Shown in pieces: positions 23,891-37,150 of a stretch of 64,000 nt of DNA. Each line of letters opens with the position of its first letter. The stretch's first letter is position 1. The notes beneath the pieces were generated by a model. It saw only the letters and a list, made by a program, of their open reading frames with translations. It made no database searches and was not told the origin of the DNA. The DNA lies in the NCBI GenBank assembly GCA_018524725.1, contig JAEUWP010000470.1:558001-622000 (forward strand), in the 5' to 3' direction. The position numbers and the translations under genes are program-made. This DNA is from Podaxis mareebaensis. Taxonomy: Eukaryota; Basidiomycota; Agaricomycetes; Agaricales; Agaricaceae.

Positions 23891-26800
23891 CTACCAGTCA
23901 GGCCAAAGCTCTGACAGAACATTCGGATCCTCTTCAGATGTGTCCCGTTGCTTCATCCATCGATCTGGTATCTGTAGGTGAACTTCGTTGTGAGTTGGCT
24001 TTATTCTCACCGCAATGATCTCTTACCAAAGGGAAATAGCGCTCCATCGCGCTGATAAATCGTTGTCGATATTGCTTGGGTGTAACAATCGTGGGCTCCT
24101 TTCCAGCACCCCATTCCTTAACCCAACTCTCAAGCTTCTTGTCCCAGGTGTAGGTTCGTATGTAATCTGCACAACGTAAGCCAAGGCGGTTAGGGATATT
24201 GACAAGACAGCACGTACCAACGATTCCAACGACCAGTTCATTATTCCGACTGTCCACCTGGACCATTTTTCAGGCTCAAAATGGAAGACCCATCTGTTGA
24301 CAAGTCTACTTACACCGCATACAAGTGAGTAATCCATGACGTTGATGTCCGCCAGAAATTTGCTATCATTGTATAGAGCCCCACGTAGGATGCGTTTGGA
24401 GTGTTCTCGCAAGTAAAACGGGTTGAGGTGAGCAGCTATATCACTGTTGGTGGAGACTTCATCCATGACAAGGGCACGCTACTCACTTTCCACTAAGTTC
24501 TCGTCCAGAAGAACTTCGTTTTCTCTTCCGGTCGACTGAACATGACGGTTCCGAGTCGATCCTTTAAGGTCATATATCTTTTTAACCAACCAACAAGCAT
24601 CGTGAGCATATTGGCGAAGGGAATGTGCGTGACAAACAGCACCTTAGTGAAGCGGCGGTCGTAAAAGAGATTCTCCATGACTAGAAGATTCATTTGCGTC
24701 GATTTGAATTTCCCCGATCCTTTTCCTTTTCCCGTTTTCCGGAATGTCAACTTGTAACATCCGAAAACTTTGGCAAGAAGGGTGGGTCGCTGAAAAAAAG
24801 GTGTAAGGATCAACCTTCAAAGAGATGAATATATGATACATTAGCTGACACCGCCGATGACATGTAGTCGAAGTAAGCTGGAGCAAAGGATTCCATGGTC
24901 TGCACCTCGAACTTAGATAATTCCTTTGCTATGAAGCGATCATCTACAACCCTACGATGAGTAAAGGAGATATGGGCAGTAAAAGTTACCCCTAACCTCG
25001 TGTTTTGAGGAACGCAGAACCAGATTTTCCACCACTAGCGTTCCATTTCACACACCGAGAGAGCGATTCAACCATGCTCTTCTCGCAATCATACGTACGT
25101 CGCAAAGCGTCAAATTGTTCGGGGTATAAGATAGTGCAGCTGATGGTCAACCCACCGCTCTCAAAGCCTATGGGTTCATGAGAAGACAACACCAGCAACA
25201 CCGTAAGTACAACTCACTGATTGCCCAAGGTAATCTTGACGATGGTAGCCTTAGATCTTCAGTAGGATCGGCTGAATCGGCTGAATCAACATTCACAACA
25301 CCCCAAGTTGAGGTTGATTCGGCGATAGATTTATCGTCCGGCATGAATACTTCACCCTCGGTCAACTTGGGCTCACGAGCTGTCTTCTTTTCAGCTCGTG
25401 ACTTTGCCAACATATCGCGATATTGTGGAGAACTAACATGGATGAGTCTACAATGAGACAAGGACAACCTTTAACTCACTTTAGAGCCAAAGCAATGATT
25501 GATGTAGGCTCGTCGGTCCTCACTATCATGGAGGAATCCCTGAATATGTGCTCTGGGTCACTCATAGGATCATCAAGCTCCATTGGGTGCCGGGAGGGTT
25601 GCCAAAATTCTGATAAAGCCCTGAGAATTGATTGAGGCCCTGTTGATGGAGGAAGTTCAAGATCAGAAGCAGGGGATGTCATGGCATCCGGTCGCATGGG
25701 CGGGAATAATGGTGAAGGCGGTAGAGATATAGGTTCAGGTGGTGCAGTGGCGGGGGTAGGGGCAGGATGAGAGTCGCCATTGCTGGGGTGACCCGGAAAT
25801 GTAGAAAGTGGTGGCGCAGTAACTGGAATTACATCATTGGACACAGCAGCTGCGGAATCCCCAGAATCACTAGGTGTTTCCGGGGCAGTTGTAGGAGGTA
25901 GCGGTTCCGTGAGAGGTGCTGGTGGATTAAAGGAAGGTTCTTCTTCAATATCATCCCCTTCGTCGTCAGCTTCGCTGGAGGAATCCGAGTCCAGATCATC
26001 ACGAAGGGCATCCTTGACGCTGTCAAGTACCTCAACAGTAGCACGAGCAGAAGCAACGGGACGGGCACGTTTTCCGCGAATGATGTTATACCGGCCTTTA
26101 GTACGTTCTGCTTCCCGACCAAGCCGCTCAAAATTCTTCGCGATCGTCATGACTTTGGTACTTGAACCAGGAGGCCGGCGGAGTGTGGACTTGCCCACCG
26201 TCCCAGGCGGTCGAAGTGTCGCTTTGTCCTTCGTTCGACTAGGAACCCGTGCCTTCGACTGTTTGCCTGAAGTCAAGGCGCCCTTTCCAGCTGCACCCGG
26301 AGGAGACGATGGTCGACTAAACCGAACTTCTTTTCCTTTCAGATGCGAGGGCCGTTTCTCCGGGGAAGCTTTCCTAGAAGATTCATGAGAATCTGACAGT
26401 TGACCGGACGGTCCAGGGATGCGGCTGCCTGCGTTAGCAGATCTCCTACTGCGCATCAGGTACCGGGGCGCGACATTCGCTGCGTAACTGGACTCGAAAT
26501 CCGAGGTTGATGGTTTTCTGGCCATTCCGGGGAGACGCCCGCGGCGAACGGGTCGACGTTGGATAGTGGTGGGATACTCCTGCTCGCTTTCGGATGCCAC
26601 GGGTCGAGGGGGCAGTGCACTCTTGGCAAGATCGGACATGGTTTGGGCAGGGATGAAATCTTGATACTTTTTCACGAGTTCGGCGACGCTGGGTTGATTC
26701 ATTGGCCTTCGCGGTAGCCTCGATACTCGTTGGACTATGGGTTCTGGTATCGACGGGTCCTCCTCCTGATGAGTTAGTAAGCGAACGGGTTGTCAAGCAA

Positions 26801-29800
26801 TATTAAGAAAGGAGAACGGCTCCTCACCGCCACAATCTTGGGGAGGCCTTCGACTGGTGCATCGCTGCGGCGTGCTCCAATGGTGGAATCACTATCCCCT
26901 TCTGACTTATCCGATTTGATTGAGTCTTCAGGAGCATCCGACGTGGTTGAAGGCGGTCCCTCGGACTCGGGTGCAAGTTTTGTATCCGTAAAGGCCTCCG
27001 GTTTGTTCTCCAGCTCAGGCGCCGGTGGTTCTGGCTCTGGCTCCGGTTCGGAAACATCAGAAGCAGAAGAGGCGAAAGGATCAGGATCGAGTCTCTTCTT
27101 TATGAACAAACTCTCTTCTGCTTCCGAGGGGAGGATGGATGTCAAGGAATTGTCCGGAAGCAACCCAAGACTAGGTTTCTGAGGCCATATGGTTCTGACG
27201 GTATTGAATGCAGACGCCCGTTTGCTACCTCGGTCGACTACGGTCGCTGGTTTGGGTTTCGGTAAACGATCGAAATCCTGTTGCAACGCTACAATTTTAT
27301 CCTGCCTGAACGCATGCACACGGTTGAGAGCCAGAGTGTCGGTCGGAGCGGATTCTCGATAAGTCTTGTTGATCAGCCGACTGATCTCTTCCCTTTCTGC
27401 TTCAGCGCGGGTGATGAAAACGTTGACCTCCGCATTTAATCGCGCATCAGCTTCCTCGTCGCCCGTCGCAGCATCGATGCTAATCAACCTGAGCTCGTCG
27501 ATGAGGTTACTGTACCACGTGAAATTACTTCTATGAAGTTTCTCGAAGTCCGCATTCTTAATCTCCAACTGCGTCTCGGGTCGAACATGTATGCGGAAAG
27601 GGGGATATACGATTTCATGCATAACAACTGGATCAGTCTGGAATCTGACGGTCATCCCTCCAGATGCGAAGTAGCGGATGTGATGCTGGTAAATGTTATG
27701 TTCACATCCTGCACCCTGGACCAGTTTGACGTCGGCGGGGTAGAAATGGAGTTCAAGGAACTTGGCGAACGAGTAGCGCTGCATCTCTGGGGATACTGGT
27801 ATGAATGGCGTAGCGGACCCGCAGACACGACAGGCGCTCCATGTAGTGATGGGGTCGGGAGCAGGATCGAGGGCACGATTAACAATTTGGCCTTCCCACT
27901 GCTCCACAGCAACGAAAAGGCGTGTTTCGTTATGGACATACACCTTACAATGACGCGCAAGTGGTTGGTCGCAACCTTTTCCCGCGCAGATGGCCTTTGG
28001 ATCAAGAAGTTGGCTGAGTGTCTCCACGACCGCCTTCTCTATAAATTGCCCCAGCGTCATGTCGTTCTCACCATAAAATTGTATATATGTGAGCCGTGGT
28101 GCGAAGCACGCACGGTGCTGGCCAACCTCGGAGGTGGGAATCGTGTATTCCCAGAGGAAGATTTGTTGGTACTTTTCCACCACGAAATCATCGGCATTCT
28201 TCCGTAGATACCATTCCCATATGCGACGATGTTCCTCGTGCTTCCACTTCAGGAGGTGATATCTGCTTTCGAGAGCAATGTCAGCTGCTGTTTTGGTCGG
28301 CTCGCGAGGTTCCTCGACTAATGGCTGTATTGGAATCGAACTAGGGATTTCACTAGCTGATGGGGGTGTTGGCGGAACTCGGGGAAAGTAAGAGCCTTCC
28401 TCAACCGTAGCTTGAAGTTGCATAGGCGCAGGCTCGGGGGACGGGGGTATTGGTACGTCAAGCGCTTCAATCTGGGCATTGATGTCGGCGCGATCAGAGT
28501 TCTCATGTGAGTTAGGATGACATTCAAAGGCAGTTGCCACTGCCTCTGGAGCCGATTTGGTCTGAGCCTTTTCTTCCTTCAAAACAACATCATCTTCCCA
28601 AGCTCGCTTGGCCGCTTGTAGTTCGTCATCCAACTCTTTCATCTTCTTGATTGGGTATGGAGGGGGGAAACGGAGGGTAGCGGAGACCGAAATGAATGTA
28701 GTCCTGTATGGCTCCAGCGACTGCTCGATTCTACGAGAGAGACGAAGTTGTTCGGCATCTTCATTCGGCAAATCATCCGCCTCTGAGTCCTCGTTTTTCT
28801 GAACTGACGGGCTGGAAGATACTTCAGGTAATCCGGGTACTGGAGTTGCAAGACGGGAAGTAGAGAGGGAAACGGGGTGGAGAAACAGTGATGCTACGTT
28901 GACATTGAGGCGACCAAGGACCTTGGAAAGAGCAACAGGTATAGCTTCTGCGTTGAATGAGGGAAGACTGATGACAGAATCTTTCCATAGGTGCGTTTCG
29001 AGTTTGAGGTTGCGTACGATGAAGGTCAGGAATCGTGTGACCTTCTTAACACGTCGCAGCGTTTCGATATTTCCACCGCGCAAGATGATCGTGCAGCCGA
29101 GATCACTGTCACAACCTTCGAAGCGCATATATGTTTTTCTTCTGCCAGGGATGAGGGGATGATCGTATGTCTGGACCCGGAAACACGCGCAATGTCCCAG
29201 TCTGGGCTCAAGGGCGAGTTTGTCGATGGAAGAGAACTCGTCTCCCTGTGTCATTCGCGCAATTGTAGCGATGGCGCTCGGTTTGACATTACGGGCAACC
29301 GCAATATTGTGTTTGACGAGGGCATCGAGAGCAAGTCTTGATACGGTCTTCTCAACCAAAACAACGTGGGGTCGGAGTGCTGCTATTCGGCTCGCCAGGT
29401 TTCCTAAATACTCCTTCTCCTGCCGAACGATTTGTCCGAACTGCATATATTGACCTTCGACGCGATAGAACTCCAGTGGGAATGTGACCAACATGATTCG
29501 TGGATTGTTTTGTAATCGTGACATCTGCTTGTGCGCGACGTTCTTCGTTATGACAGCGCCATTCACGTATTCAGAATCATAAGGTCTGCCACCAGGAATC
29601 TTCTTGATCTTCACGTAGCGCCGGACATCCATATCCTCCCCTTGACGGTAAGGTAAGGAAGTAAAGGTTAGCTCCCGCGCGATACGCAGGGCCAATTTCA
29701 GCAGAGTTTCCTCCCACTCCCTGATATTAGGTATTTGTTCTTCCAACAGCATCTGCCGCAACATGATCTTGAGATGCATCATCGACGTCAAGTTAAGTTC

Positions 29801-31438
29801 TTGCGCATAACTGGGATCGCTTTAGTTACATTCGCTTGGAATAAAACAAGGCATACTCACGCTGTGCTCTCCCTCCGCGTCCTCCAGCCTGGTTCCACTG
29901 CCGATGAAAGCGTGTCAAGTCGGCTCTGGACACGACTCCGAATGAACGGCGTGGCCATCTCAAGGTCAGTGGAAGGCTGCAAATTATGACCATCTTGCCT
30001 TGGGCTATCAATACCTCGTTCCGGCGAGCCCACAGGAAACTGGATAAAGCTGGTACTTCCAGGAATATTCTTAGGTGTTGTGTTGCTGCGATCGGCTAAA
30101 GGTGTGGTAGGCTCGATCGCAACGGTCACTTCCGAGGCGAAATTCTCCAATGAACTTTGATCTCTCTCTTCATCATATGACAATGCTCTTCTGAAAGGAG
30201 CCGGGTTATCTAAGACAGAACCCCAGCCTGAATCGTCCTTCTGGGGAAATGAAGGCATTATCGGCCTCGGGCTGCCACCATCCGAGCTATGGGTAACCTT
30301 CCTTGTTTCCGCGATGGAATACAAATTGAATGGTTCATCGGTACGACCAAAGAGCTGTGAAGCCGCAAATGGCGATTGTGGATGGCCTAAGCCAGATATC
30401 GTGTCTGTCCCGAATTGATGGGCTGGAAAAGTCACCGACGAGACAACAGATCGTCTGTCGTCCTCGTCGTCTTCGCCAACTTTGGCAAGTTTCTCCAAAC
30501 ACAAATTGCAAACCCGAATCATTCCATTCTGGCCGAATCGCGTGCCCTTGATGATGTTGGAAGCGCACCGAGAACAGAATATTTGACCTTCAATCTTAGG
30601 TTAACAACCAGCGGATGATATGACAAAGTTGCGACACACCACAAATCCGGCAATGATGCTTCCGCCTCCAAGTAGTAAATACACTCTTGCAGTCATAACA
30701 CTCTTTACAGTTCTCGTCGTCCATCCAATAATCCTTGGACAAACCTAGACTGTGATGAGAAACAAGGGGTTCACCCGGAAGCTGAAGAAGCGCACCTTCT
30801 CCTCGGAGCCGCCGCATCACCTTGGATACTGAACCCGACCGGTGTAAGCTGGTGGTGGTCCTAATACTCCGCGCATCGTCTTGGATGGGAAAACCAGGTA
30901 TAGACGTTCCAAATGGGGTGCCTTCTCCTGCTTCGTAGACGGGGGAATATAATGGATTTCGACGTGTGAAAGAAGGATCGTATTCAACGGTAAAAGTTGG
31001 AATCTCAGATTGGGCTGGTGTCAACGACACGAGAGGAGGCGCGGCTTGCGCAGGCGCAGTGGCAAGGGAGAATGGCCTTTCCGTGATTCCAGGTTTCGTA
31101 GATGAAGTGGAGTTCTGGCTTTGGGTTGTTGTGTATGACGGGCGTCGTTGTTCGATTACGGATGGATTGGGAGTATTATTCTGATCCCGGGTCGTGGAGG
31201 ACGCGGCAGCAGCAACGGTTGAACCCAGAGGAGCTGAGAATGTATTCCTAACTCGTGAGAGTATGGAGGTGAATGTATATGATGCCTGGTCATTTTCGTC
31301 CTCCTCAGCGAAGGGGTTGAAGGAGGTCAAGGAAGTCACATCATCCAACTTGGTGCTACTGCAAGAGCGCGTCGATTGGCCGCTGCAGGAGCCGACGAAT
31401 GGCGTAGAAACAGACGTAGACTCAGGTGGAGGGTTCAT
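23891..31438 (-). CDS. FAB1: FAB1/PIKfyve 1-phosphatidylinositol-3-phosphate 5-kinase
   Basis: A very large multi-exon gene (over 2,000 residues). In order: a disordered N terminus; a FYVE zinc finger (about 30.75-30.5 kb; [44 protein letters not shown]) that binds PI3P on endosomes; a chaperonin-like domain (about 29.6-28.9 kb; [49 protein letters not shown]); a Cys-rich block ([22 protein letters not shown]); a long acidic, proline-rich linker; and the C-terminal PIP-kinase domain (about 25.15-23.9 kb) with [27 protein letters not shown] and [15 protein letters not shown]. It makes PI(3,5)P2 on late endosomes and the vacuole. The ATG at 31438 has a favourable context (GCCATGA) and is overlapped by a short upstream open frame. 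The gene ends tail to tail with TAF2, 156 bp apart. Confidence 0.95.
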
Positions 31439-31479
31439 GGCGATACCAGGGAAAGTGAAGGATAACAAAGGAGATTCAT
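31435..31479 (-). promoter_or_regulatory. Upstream open reading frame overlapping the FAB1 start
   Basis: An ATG at 31479 opens a 14-codon frame ([14 protein letters not shown]) whose stop shares bases with the FAB1 start codon in the four-base overlap ATGA. If the FAB1 transcript starts upstream of 31479, scanning ribosomes meet this frame first. Its context (pyrimidine at -3) is weaker than that of the FAB1 ATG, so leaky scanning or reinitiation could tune FAB1 translation. The transcript start is unknown. Confidence 0.5.
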
Positions 31480-31892
31480 AGGACTAACATCAATTGCTCA
31501 GGGAAAGTAGATCCGTTACTGTTACTGGCTACCTTGCATCACAGCCCAAACGCGCGACCCAATGAGTCACATGCTAAAAAATATTTACTCAGAGAAACGG
31601 TAAAACTCTGTACATGTCGTCCCACTGCCACAGAGTATAACTATTCAACAGCTTGTGCTGCCATTTTTGTCGATAGGATGTAGTGCTTATAGACCTTGGT
31701 CACTATGATAAGCGCCCGAATCAGACCTCACATTCTGCAGCACGTGCAACGACTGATATCAGCCATTCAATTACAGCCTTTCGGACTACCACTTGCACAA
31801 CTGACGCGTTCTAGGCGCTGAACATTCCCATCTTCGCAAAGAAATTCAGTGTAGAGTAGATCATCCCTTTCACCCCCTGACACCTTACCACC
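31439..31892. promoter_or_regulatory. Divergent promoter region FAB1 / CSN2
   Basis: 454 bp separate the two start codons. Apart from the upstream frame next to FAB1 I see no coding sequence. A pyrimidine-rich patch sits just before the CSN2 ATG. Confidence 0.5.
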
Positions 31893-33881
31893 ATGGATGA
31901 TGACGATGCCGATTATATGCAAGGATCCGATGACGAGGTATGACCGGTTTATAATGAGCCTTGCACCTTCTGAGGGCACCAGGACTATGGCTTTGATTAT
32001 TCCGATAACGACGATGACGCCAACGAGTCAGGTAGCGTCGACATCGAAAATATGTACTACAGGGCGAAATGTATGCTTGGTTTCTCAAAAGTGCCTATCT
32101 CCCAACGCTCATGATACAACCGCAGCAAAGAAGGAAGACAATCCGGAAGAGGCACTGAAAGATTTCCAAGCTATCGTTGAACAAGAAGAGGAGAAGGGCG
32201 ACTGGTACGCGCGTAAGAAGCAGAACACAACATATGTCTGACAACAACCCAGGGGTTTTAAGGCACTGAAACAATCGACCAAACTGCTGTTCCTCGTGCT
32301 ACGGAGGCCGCAGGACGCTCTGAAGACTTACACTCAGTTGTTGACATACACTAAGTCAGCAGTGACGCGCAACTATTCCGAGAAAACCATCAATGGCATT
32401 TTGGATTATGTGGGGGGAGGAAAGGGTGGGCCAGTTGAAGTTGATATCCTCGAGCAATTCTACCAAGTGACTAAAAAAGCACTGGTAGAGGCTAAGAACG
32501 ACGTAGGCCCTTCTCTTGCCTGGTCGAACCCATGCCATAGGTGCTGACATCCTCAACAAGCGCCTCAGCGTCAAAACGAATCTGAAACTGGCCAAACTGT
32601 GGCTCGACCGCAAGGAATATGCTCGGTTATCGAAGGTAAGCTTACACCACTTCTTCACGAATGAGCTCCTAATGTTGATCAGCTTATTCGCGACCTACAT
32701 AACGCTACAACGGCCTCGAGTGACGGAGATGACCAGTCACAGCGCGGTACACAGTTGCTTGAAATCTATGCGCTGGAGATCCAGATGTACAACGAAACAC
32801 GAAACTACAAGAAGCTCAAGGTTCACAGGTACCCCTTTCAGTTCATGAACCCGCGTCTTATGCCCGCCGTAGGAGATCTATAATGCAACCAATGACATTC
32901 GTTCGGCCATTCCTCATCCTCGAATCATGGGTGTGATCAAGGAATGTGGCGGCAAAATGTGGATGGGTGAACGTATGTGTGCACGGCGCTGCATATAACG
33001 AAAAGACTAAGCTTCTTCAGGTCAATGGAATCGCGCAAGCGAGGACTTCTTCGAGTCATTCCGTAACTACGATGAAGCCGGGTCACCTCAGCGTATTCAG
33101 GTTCTCAAATACCTTGTTCTGGCCAACATGCTTACAGGCAGCGAAGTAAATCCTTTCGACAGCCAAGAAACCAAACCGTAAGTTTGTTTCCCGATCATCG
33201 AGAAAGGAATTCATGCTCGTCATAGATACAAGAGCGATCCCCAGATCAAGGCTATGACCGATCTTGTCGATGCATATCAACGACGTGAGGTCCATCTCGC
33301 TGAAAAGATTCTACGAGGTATGGCCTCGTGCATGGATCCGACCAAGCATCTGACGCGTGACGTTCCATTTAGATAACCGGTCAACAATCATGGACGATTC
33401 ATTCATTCGCTTGTACATTGGTGAACTCCTGCGCAGCTTGCGTACGCAATACCTCATCGACCTCATTAAGCCGTATACACGTCTGGAATTGTCCTTCCTC
33501 GCGAAAGTAAGCGCCTAAGCACTTCGCCACCATCACGATAATTTACGTCTCTTGGCAGCAATTGAACGTCGAGATTCAGGAAGTCGAGGAACTTCTCATA
33601 GGACTGATCCTTGAGGGCAAGGTCGAGGGTCGTATTGATCAAGTTGGCATGCGGCTCGAGCTTGATTCCAAGTTCGTCTTCGTAATGATGCCTCATATCC
33701 CCTCGCTCACCGTTGTTTCTTTAGACAAAGCCTGGAGAAGAAGCGCTATGCCGCATTGAACAAATGGACCGAGGCCCTGGAGGCGGTACATGCAGCAGTC
33801 GTCAGTAAAACTGCTACAGGGGGACGACCAGGGGATCCGACGATGATGGGGCATGAGATGTACCAGGAAAGGTGGGGTTAA
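31893..33881 (+). CDS. COP9 signalosome subunit 2 (CSN2)
   Basis: About ten exons give a CSN2 protein. It opens with the acidic N terminus [15 protein letters not shown]...[12 protein letters not shown] and then MYYRAK. Tetratricopeptide-like helices follow: [94 protein letters not shown], then [20 protein letters not shown] and [15 protein letters not shown]. The C terminus is the PCI winged-helix domain ([52 protein letters not shown]). CSN2 helps the CSN complex dock on cullin-RING ligases and remove NEDD8, acting in nucleus and cytoplasm. The 33881 stop follows RWG. It is convergent with mL40 and complete by comparison with the family. Confidence 0.94.
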
Positions 33882-34070
33882 TTGTATATTAGTGACCTTC
33901 CTATCTCGAGACGTCTATTCACGACCCAGTCGCCACTGGGTTTCACTACAACAAACGAATGTGGATTAGACAAAGTAAAATAAGGTTCTTTGCTGTCGAG
34001 GCAAGTTCAGGATGAGCAACGCCTTCGGGTACGCCGGTAATCAGGGCGACATACCTGTGCTCGAGCATGA

Positions 34071-34631
34071 CTATAGAGGACGCTGAATGGGTTTCCACTC
34101 ATAGTTCCAACCTCCCAATGGAGGAGTGTCTGTTGGTATGCGCAATTCTCGCGGGAACAAACCGCGTATTCTAGCTTCGAGTGCCCGCAATTCCGATGAA
34201 CGGAGCGTCTTTGCTAGCTCCATTTCCGCTGGCGTCCGGGCTCTAGGATCCTCTTGCCTATTGGCCTCCATGTATAACCGGGTGTCAACCTTCTCCAACT
34301 CCTCCATAGCCCTCTTCATGCATTCAAATTTTCGCGCTAGCTCGGCCTCACGGTGTTTGCGAATTTGACGTTTGTGCAGAAGCCAGGCACGTTCTATGGT
34401 GTTGTGCGCCTGCACAGAGGGGATGGCGTATTGAATAGCCTGACCGACGTCAGGTCGCCATGTACCAATAGGTGTCGCGCGGTTTCGGATGTTACTGGGG
34501 TAGAGGGCGCGCCGAATGATTTCTTTCTTGGGGTCTGTCACCGCTTCCAGTCTTGCGGCATAATGACGCGTCAGCGGCTGCGAGATGCGCTGGGAACTAA
34601 AGATTTGGTTGCGGGCGAGACGCGAGGACAT
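34071..34631 (-). CDS. Mitochondrial large-subunit ribosomal protein mL40 (MRPL28 family)
   Basis: An intronless gene for 186 residues. The N terminus (MSSRLARNQIFSSQRISQPL) is basic and serine-rich, as expected for a mitochondrial presequence. The body has DPKKEIIRRALYPSNIRNRA, TPIGTWRPDVGQAIQYAIP, HNTIERAWLLHKRQIRKHRE and the C-terminal signature TDTPPLGGWNYEWKPIQRP, matching the fungal MRPL28/mL40 family, a component of the mitochondrial 54S subunit. An upstream in-frame ATG at 34736 exists, but the sequence from there is not presequence-like, so I prefer 34631. It is the first of three mitoribosome-related genes within 5.3 kb. Confidence 0.88.
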   Translation of the reverse strand: MSSRLARNQIFSSQRISQPLTRHYAARLEAVTDPKKEIIRRALYPSNIRNRATPIGTWRPDVGQAIQYAIPSVQAHNTIERAWLLHKRQIRKHREAELARKFECMKRAMEELEKVDTRLYMEANRQEDPRARTPAEMELAKTLRSSELRALEARIRGLFPRELRIPTDTPPLGGWNYEWKPIQRPL

Positions 34632-35972
34632 TGCGGACGCGAGGGAAATTTTGGATGTGTGTGCTGTGTATGAGGTTGGCTCAAACGGTAATATCTTCTC
34701 ACGATTATCGGGCAATTCACACGGGTCAATGCGCAAAGGGTTTGGGCCAATCTGTGATTCAATCCGGCAGGAATTGCAGCAGCAGTCCAGGTTCTACAAA
34801 TAGGGGAGTCGAAAGTTTCTGGACATGGAAATTAACGTCTGTTGGAGTTTCACATTTGTACGGGGTTCTGTGCAGGGTGGTCTTTCAGGACTCACAGAGA
34901 ATGTGGGAATTCCCCTTCGACTCGTTGAGCACCTGGTGTGCTCGACAACAAGGATTCTCGATGTTGGATTCGCGAGTAATTAGCACCAAACACTTGGTCT
35001 GTATTTCATTAAACACAGGAGCCTCACATTACTCAGAGTCTCCATTTCAAAAAATGCTCCCGTTCACGACATCCCTTCCGCGTGCAGCTAGTTTCGGATG
35101 AAACACATTATGCGTACTAGATTTGTGCCATCTTTTGACACTGAAGCTAAATTAATACATGACAGTATATGCGAGGCATGTAGAACGATATGACAGTAGA
35201 TCCCCCTGGAACGAGTCACAATGTCATTGAACAGGGCTGATTGCAACGAAAAGATAGCAGCGACCATTGGTTGGACTTGGTCCTGGGTTTGGGACCCGGA
35301 ATCTAGATCACAGAGTAGCTTCTCGGACCTTGTTAAAGCCACGAGAAAGCAGGGTGTAGGGCCACCGTCGAGCTTTCACAATCCATTCCCGATTTGACAT
35401 GATGAGGGGATTCGTGCCGCATTATATGACAGGACGAGCCTGTCTATAGTCCTGGCTGTCTTAATTGATGTGTTAGGCTCAGCGAACCAGTAAATCCAAG
35501 GGTCTGGAGAATTGTCAGAAGTCTGACGATCGACAAGCCGCAGAGGTCCTGACGACTGGCGAAATTAGACGCAACATGAACGGGGACCCAATTGAACCAA
35601 TGACAAGGCAGGTGTAGGTGAAACAGGTTTGATACTTCAAAATCCATGAAGACAACGCACGCTGCCTAGGTAGAAATATTATAGGTGCCATTGCATGGCC
35701 AGAAGGTTGTAATCATGCTTGCCTTCAAAGGTTGGTTGCGAGTCCCAGGTATTGGGGTTAATAGATGTGATATCCGGAATAAAATAGCGCAAATATGTGC
35801 ATTATTGAATGATGCACGGCACCTTGACCAACCGCTTTCAACGTTAAAGCGATGGAGGGCGTAATGGTCTGCAGATTCGCGGAGTTGAAAATATCGATTA
35901 CATAATGAGTGCCCACGGGGATCCAAATTCTACGCCTCTGCAAGTCCGGAGCGCGTCGTGAGCTAGGTTAAA
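34632..35972. other. Gene-free stretch between mL40 and uL1m
   Basis: 1.3 kb without a supported exon. Frames on both strands are short and unlike known proteins. It contains the two divergent promoters of the mitoribosomal genes and perhaps a noncoding transcript, for which I see no direct evidence. Confidence 0.45.
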
Positions 35973-37101
35973 ATGTTCGGCCTCCTGTCGCGGTGCCACC
36001 GATGCCAGAATCCTGCAAGGGTATGTTTGGCATGTCTTTCTTGCTCGCATGCTTACGCTTCAGTTCAGGAGGCTTTCTTGCAACTCCGTACTTTCTCTAC
36101 AACCCAACCAAACCCCGGCAAACATGACAAGAAGTCTACCATTCGTGTCCCCTCGAAGAAAGCCGCTGCTGCAAAGGCGCGTCGGAAGGCGGCCATCGCT
36201 GCTTTGGAAGACGCCAAAGCAGAAAAGTTGACACTTGCAGACGCTATATCTGTCCTACGTGTACGTCTTGTTGCCCACTTGCTTGTTCTTCTCTGATGGG
36301 TTTCCTTCAGGCAGTTGAAGTAGCCTCGCCCAACAACACTTACGAGTTGTTCATCAAAACTGAGATTAAGTCCGGTGTCGCCGTACCGAAAGGGCGGGTC
36401 AACTTGCCACGCGAGGCGAAACCCAAGTCTGAGGACAATATTCTTGTGTTTGCTGAGGGGAGACAGGCAGAGGAGGCTAAGAAAGCCGGTGCGCACATTG
36501 TCGGTGGAACGGAACTCATTGACAGCGTAGGTTATCATAGCCTGTATGCTGAGTCTCTAGACGCTGATCGACGCTATAATACAGATTGTCAATGGCCGCG
36601 TACAGGCAACGACTATCTTGTGCGTTCCAGCTCTCATCAAAGCCATTACTCCTAAGCTTGGTCGCGTTCTGGGGCCTCTGGGTCTGATGCCATCGGAGAG
36701 AAGAGGAACTGTCACAGACGACATTGCTGGTTACCTCCAACGCATTCAGGGCACGAGTGAATGGAGGGCAGATAGATCTGGCAACATCCGTACACCCATC
36801 GCTTTGGTCAGTCTTTTTATGCTCGAGCTGGATTCATCTCATTTTTTTTTTACAGCTGCACTTCCCCGTTAAGGACGTTGTTCAGAACGTCCGCCACTTC
36901 TTGGCTTCGGTCAAGAAGGCCACTGGTAACACGAGGGATGGTACTGACAGCCGGGGGGCGAAGAGTTCAGGACCCCGACCTGGTTTGTATCTCAGTCAAA
37001 TCTTTGCAAATAATCAACCAATATATTTTCCAGTGACAACTATCAGCAAGGTCATGTTGAGTTCGACGCAAGGACCTGGTATCCGTATATCGGACTTCTA
37101 G
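35973..37101 (+). CDS. Mitochondrial ribosomal protein uL1m (MRPL1)
   Basis: Five or six exons. The N terminus (MFGLLSRCHRCQNPAR, then FLQLRTFSTTQPNP after an intron ending near 36067) resembles a mitochondrial presequence. The mature part is ribosomal L1: KKAAAAKARRKAAIAALEDA, TLADAISVLRAVEVASPNNT, YELFIKTEIKSGVAVPKGRV, NILVFAEGRQAEEAKKAGAH, VGGTELIDSIVNGRVQAT, LGRVLGPLGLMPSERRGTVT and a C-terminal KVMLSSTQGPGIRISDF. L1 forms the mobile stalk at the E site of the large subunit. The GLMPSERRGTV loop that contacts rRNA is intact. The gene ends 49 bp from the 3' end of RSM22 in convergent orientation. Confidence 0.93.
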
Positions 37102-37150
37102 ATGGTGGCTATCGATGGGCAGAGTGGGGATTAATAATATTCATAATACA

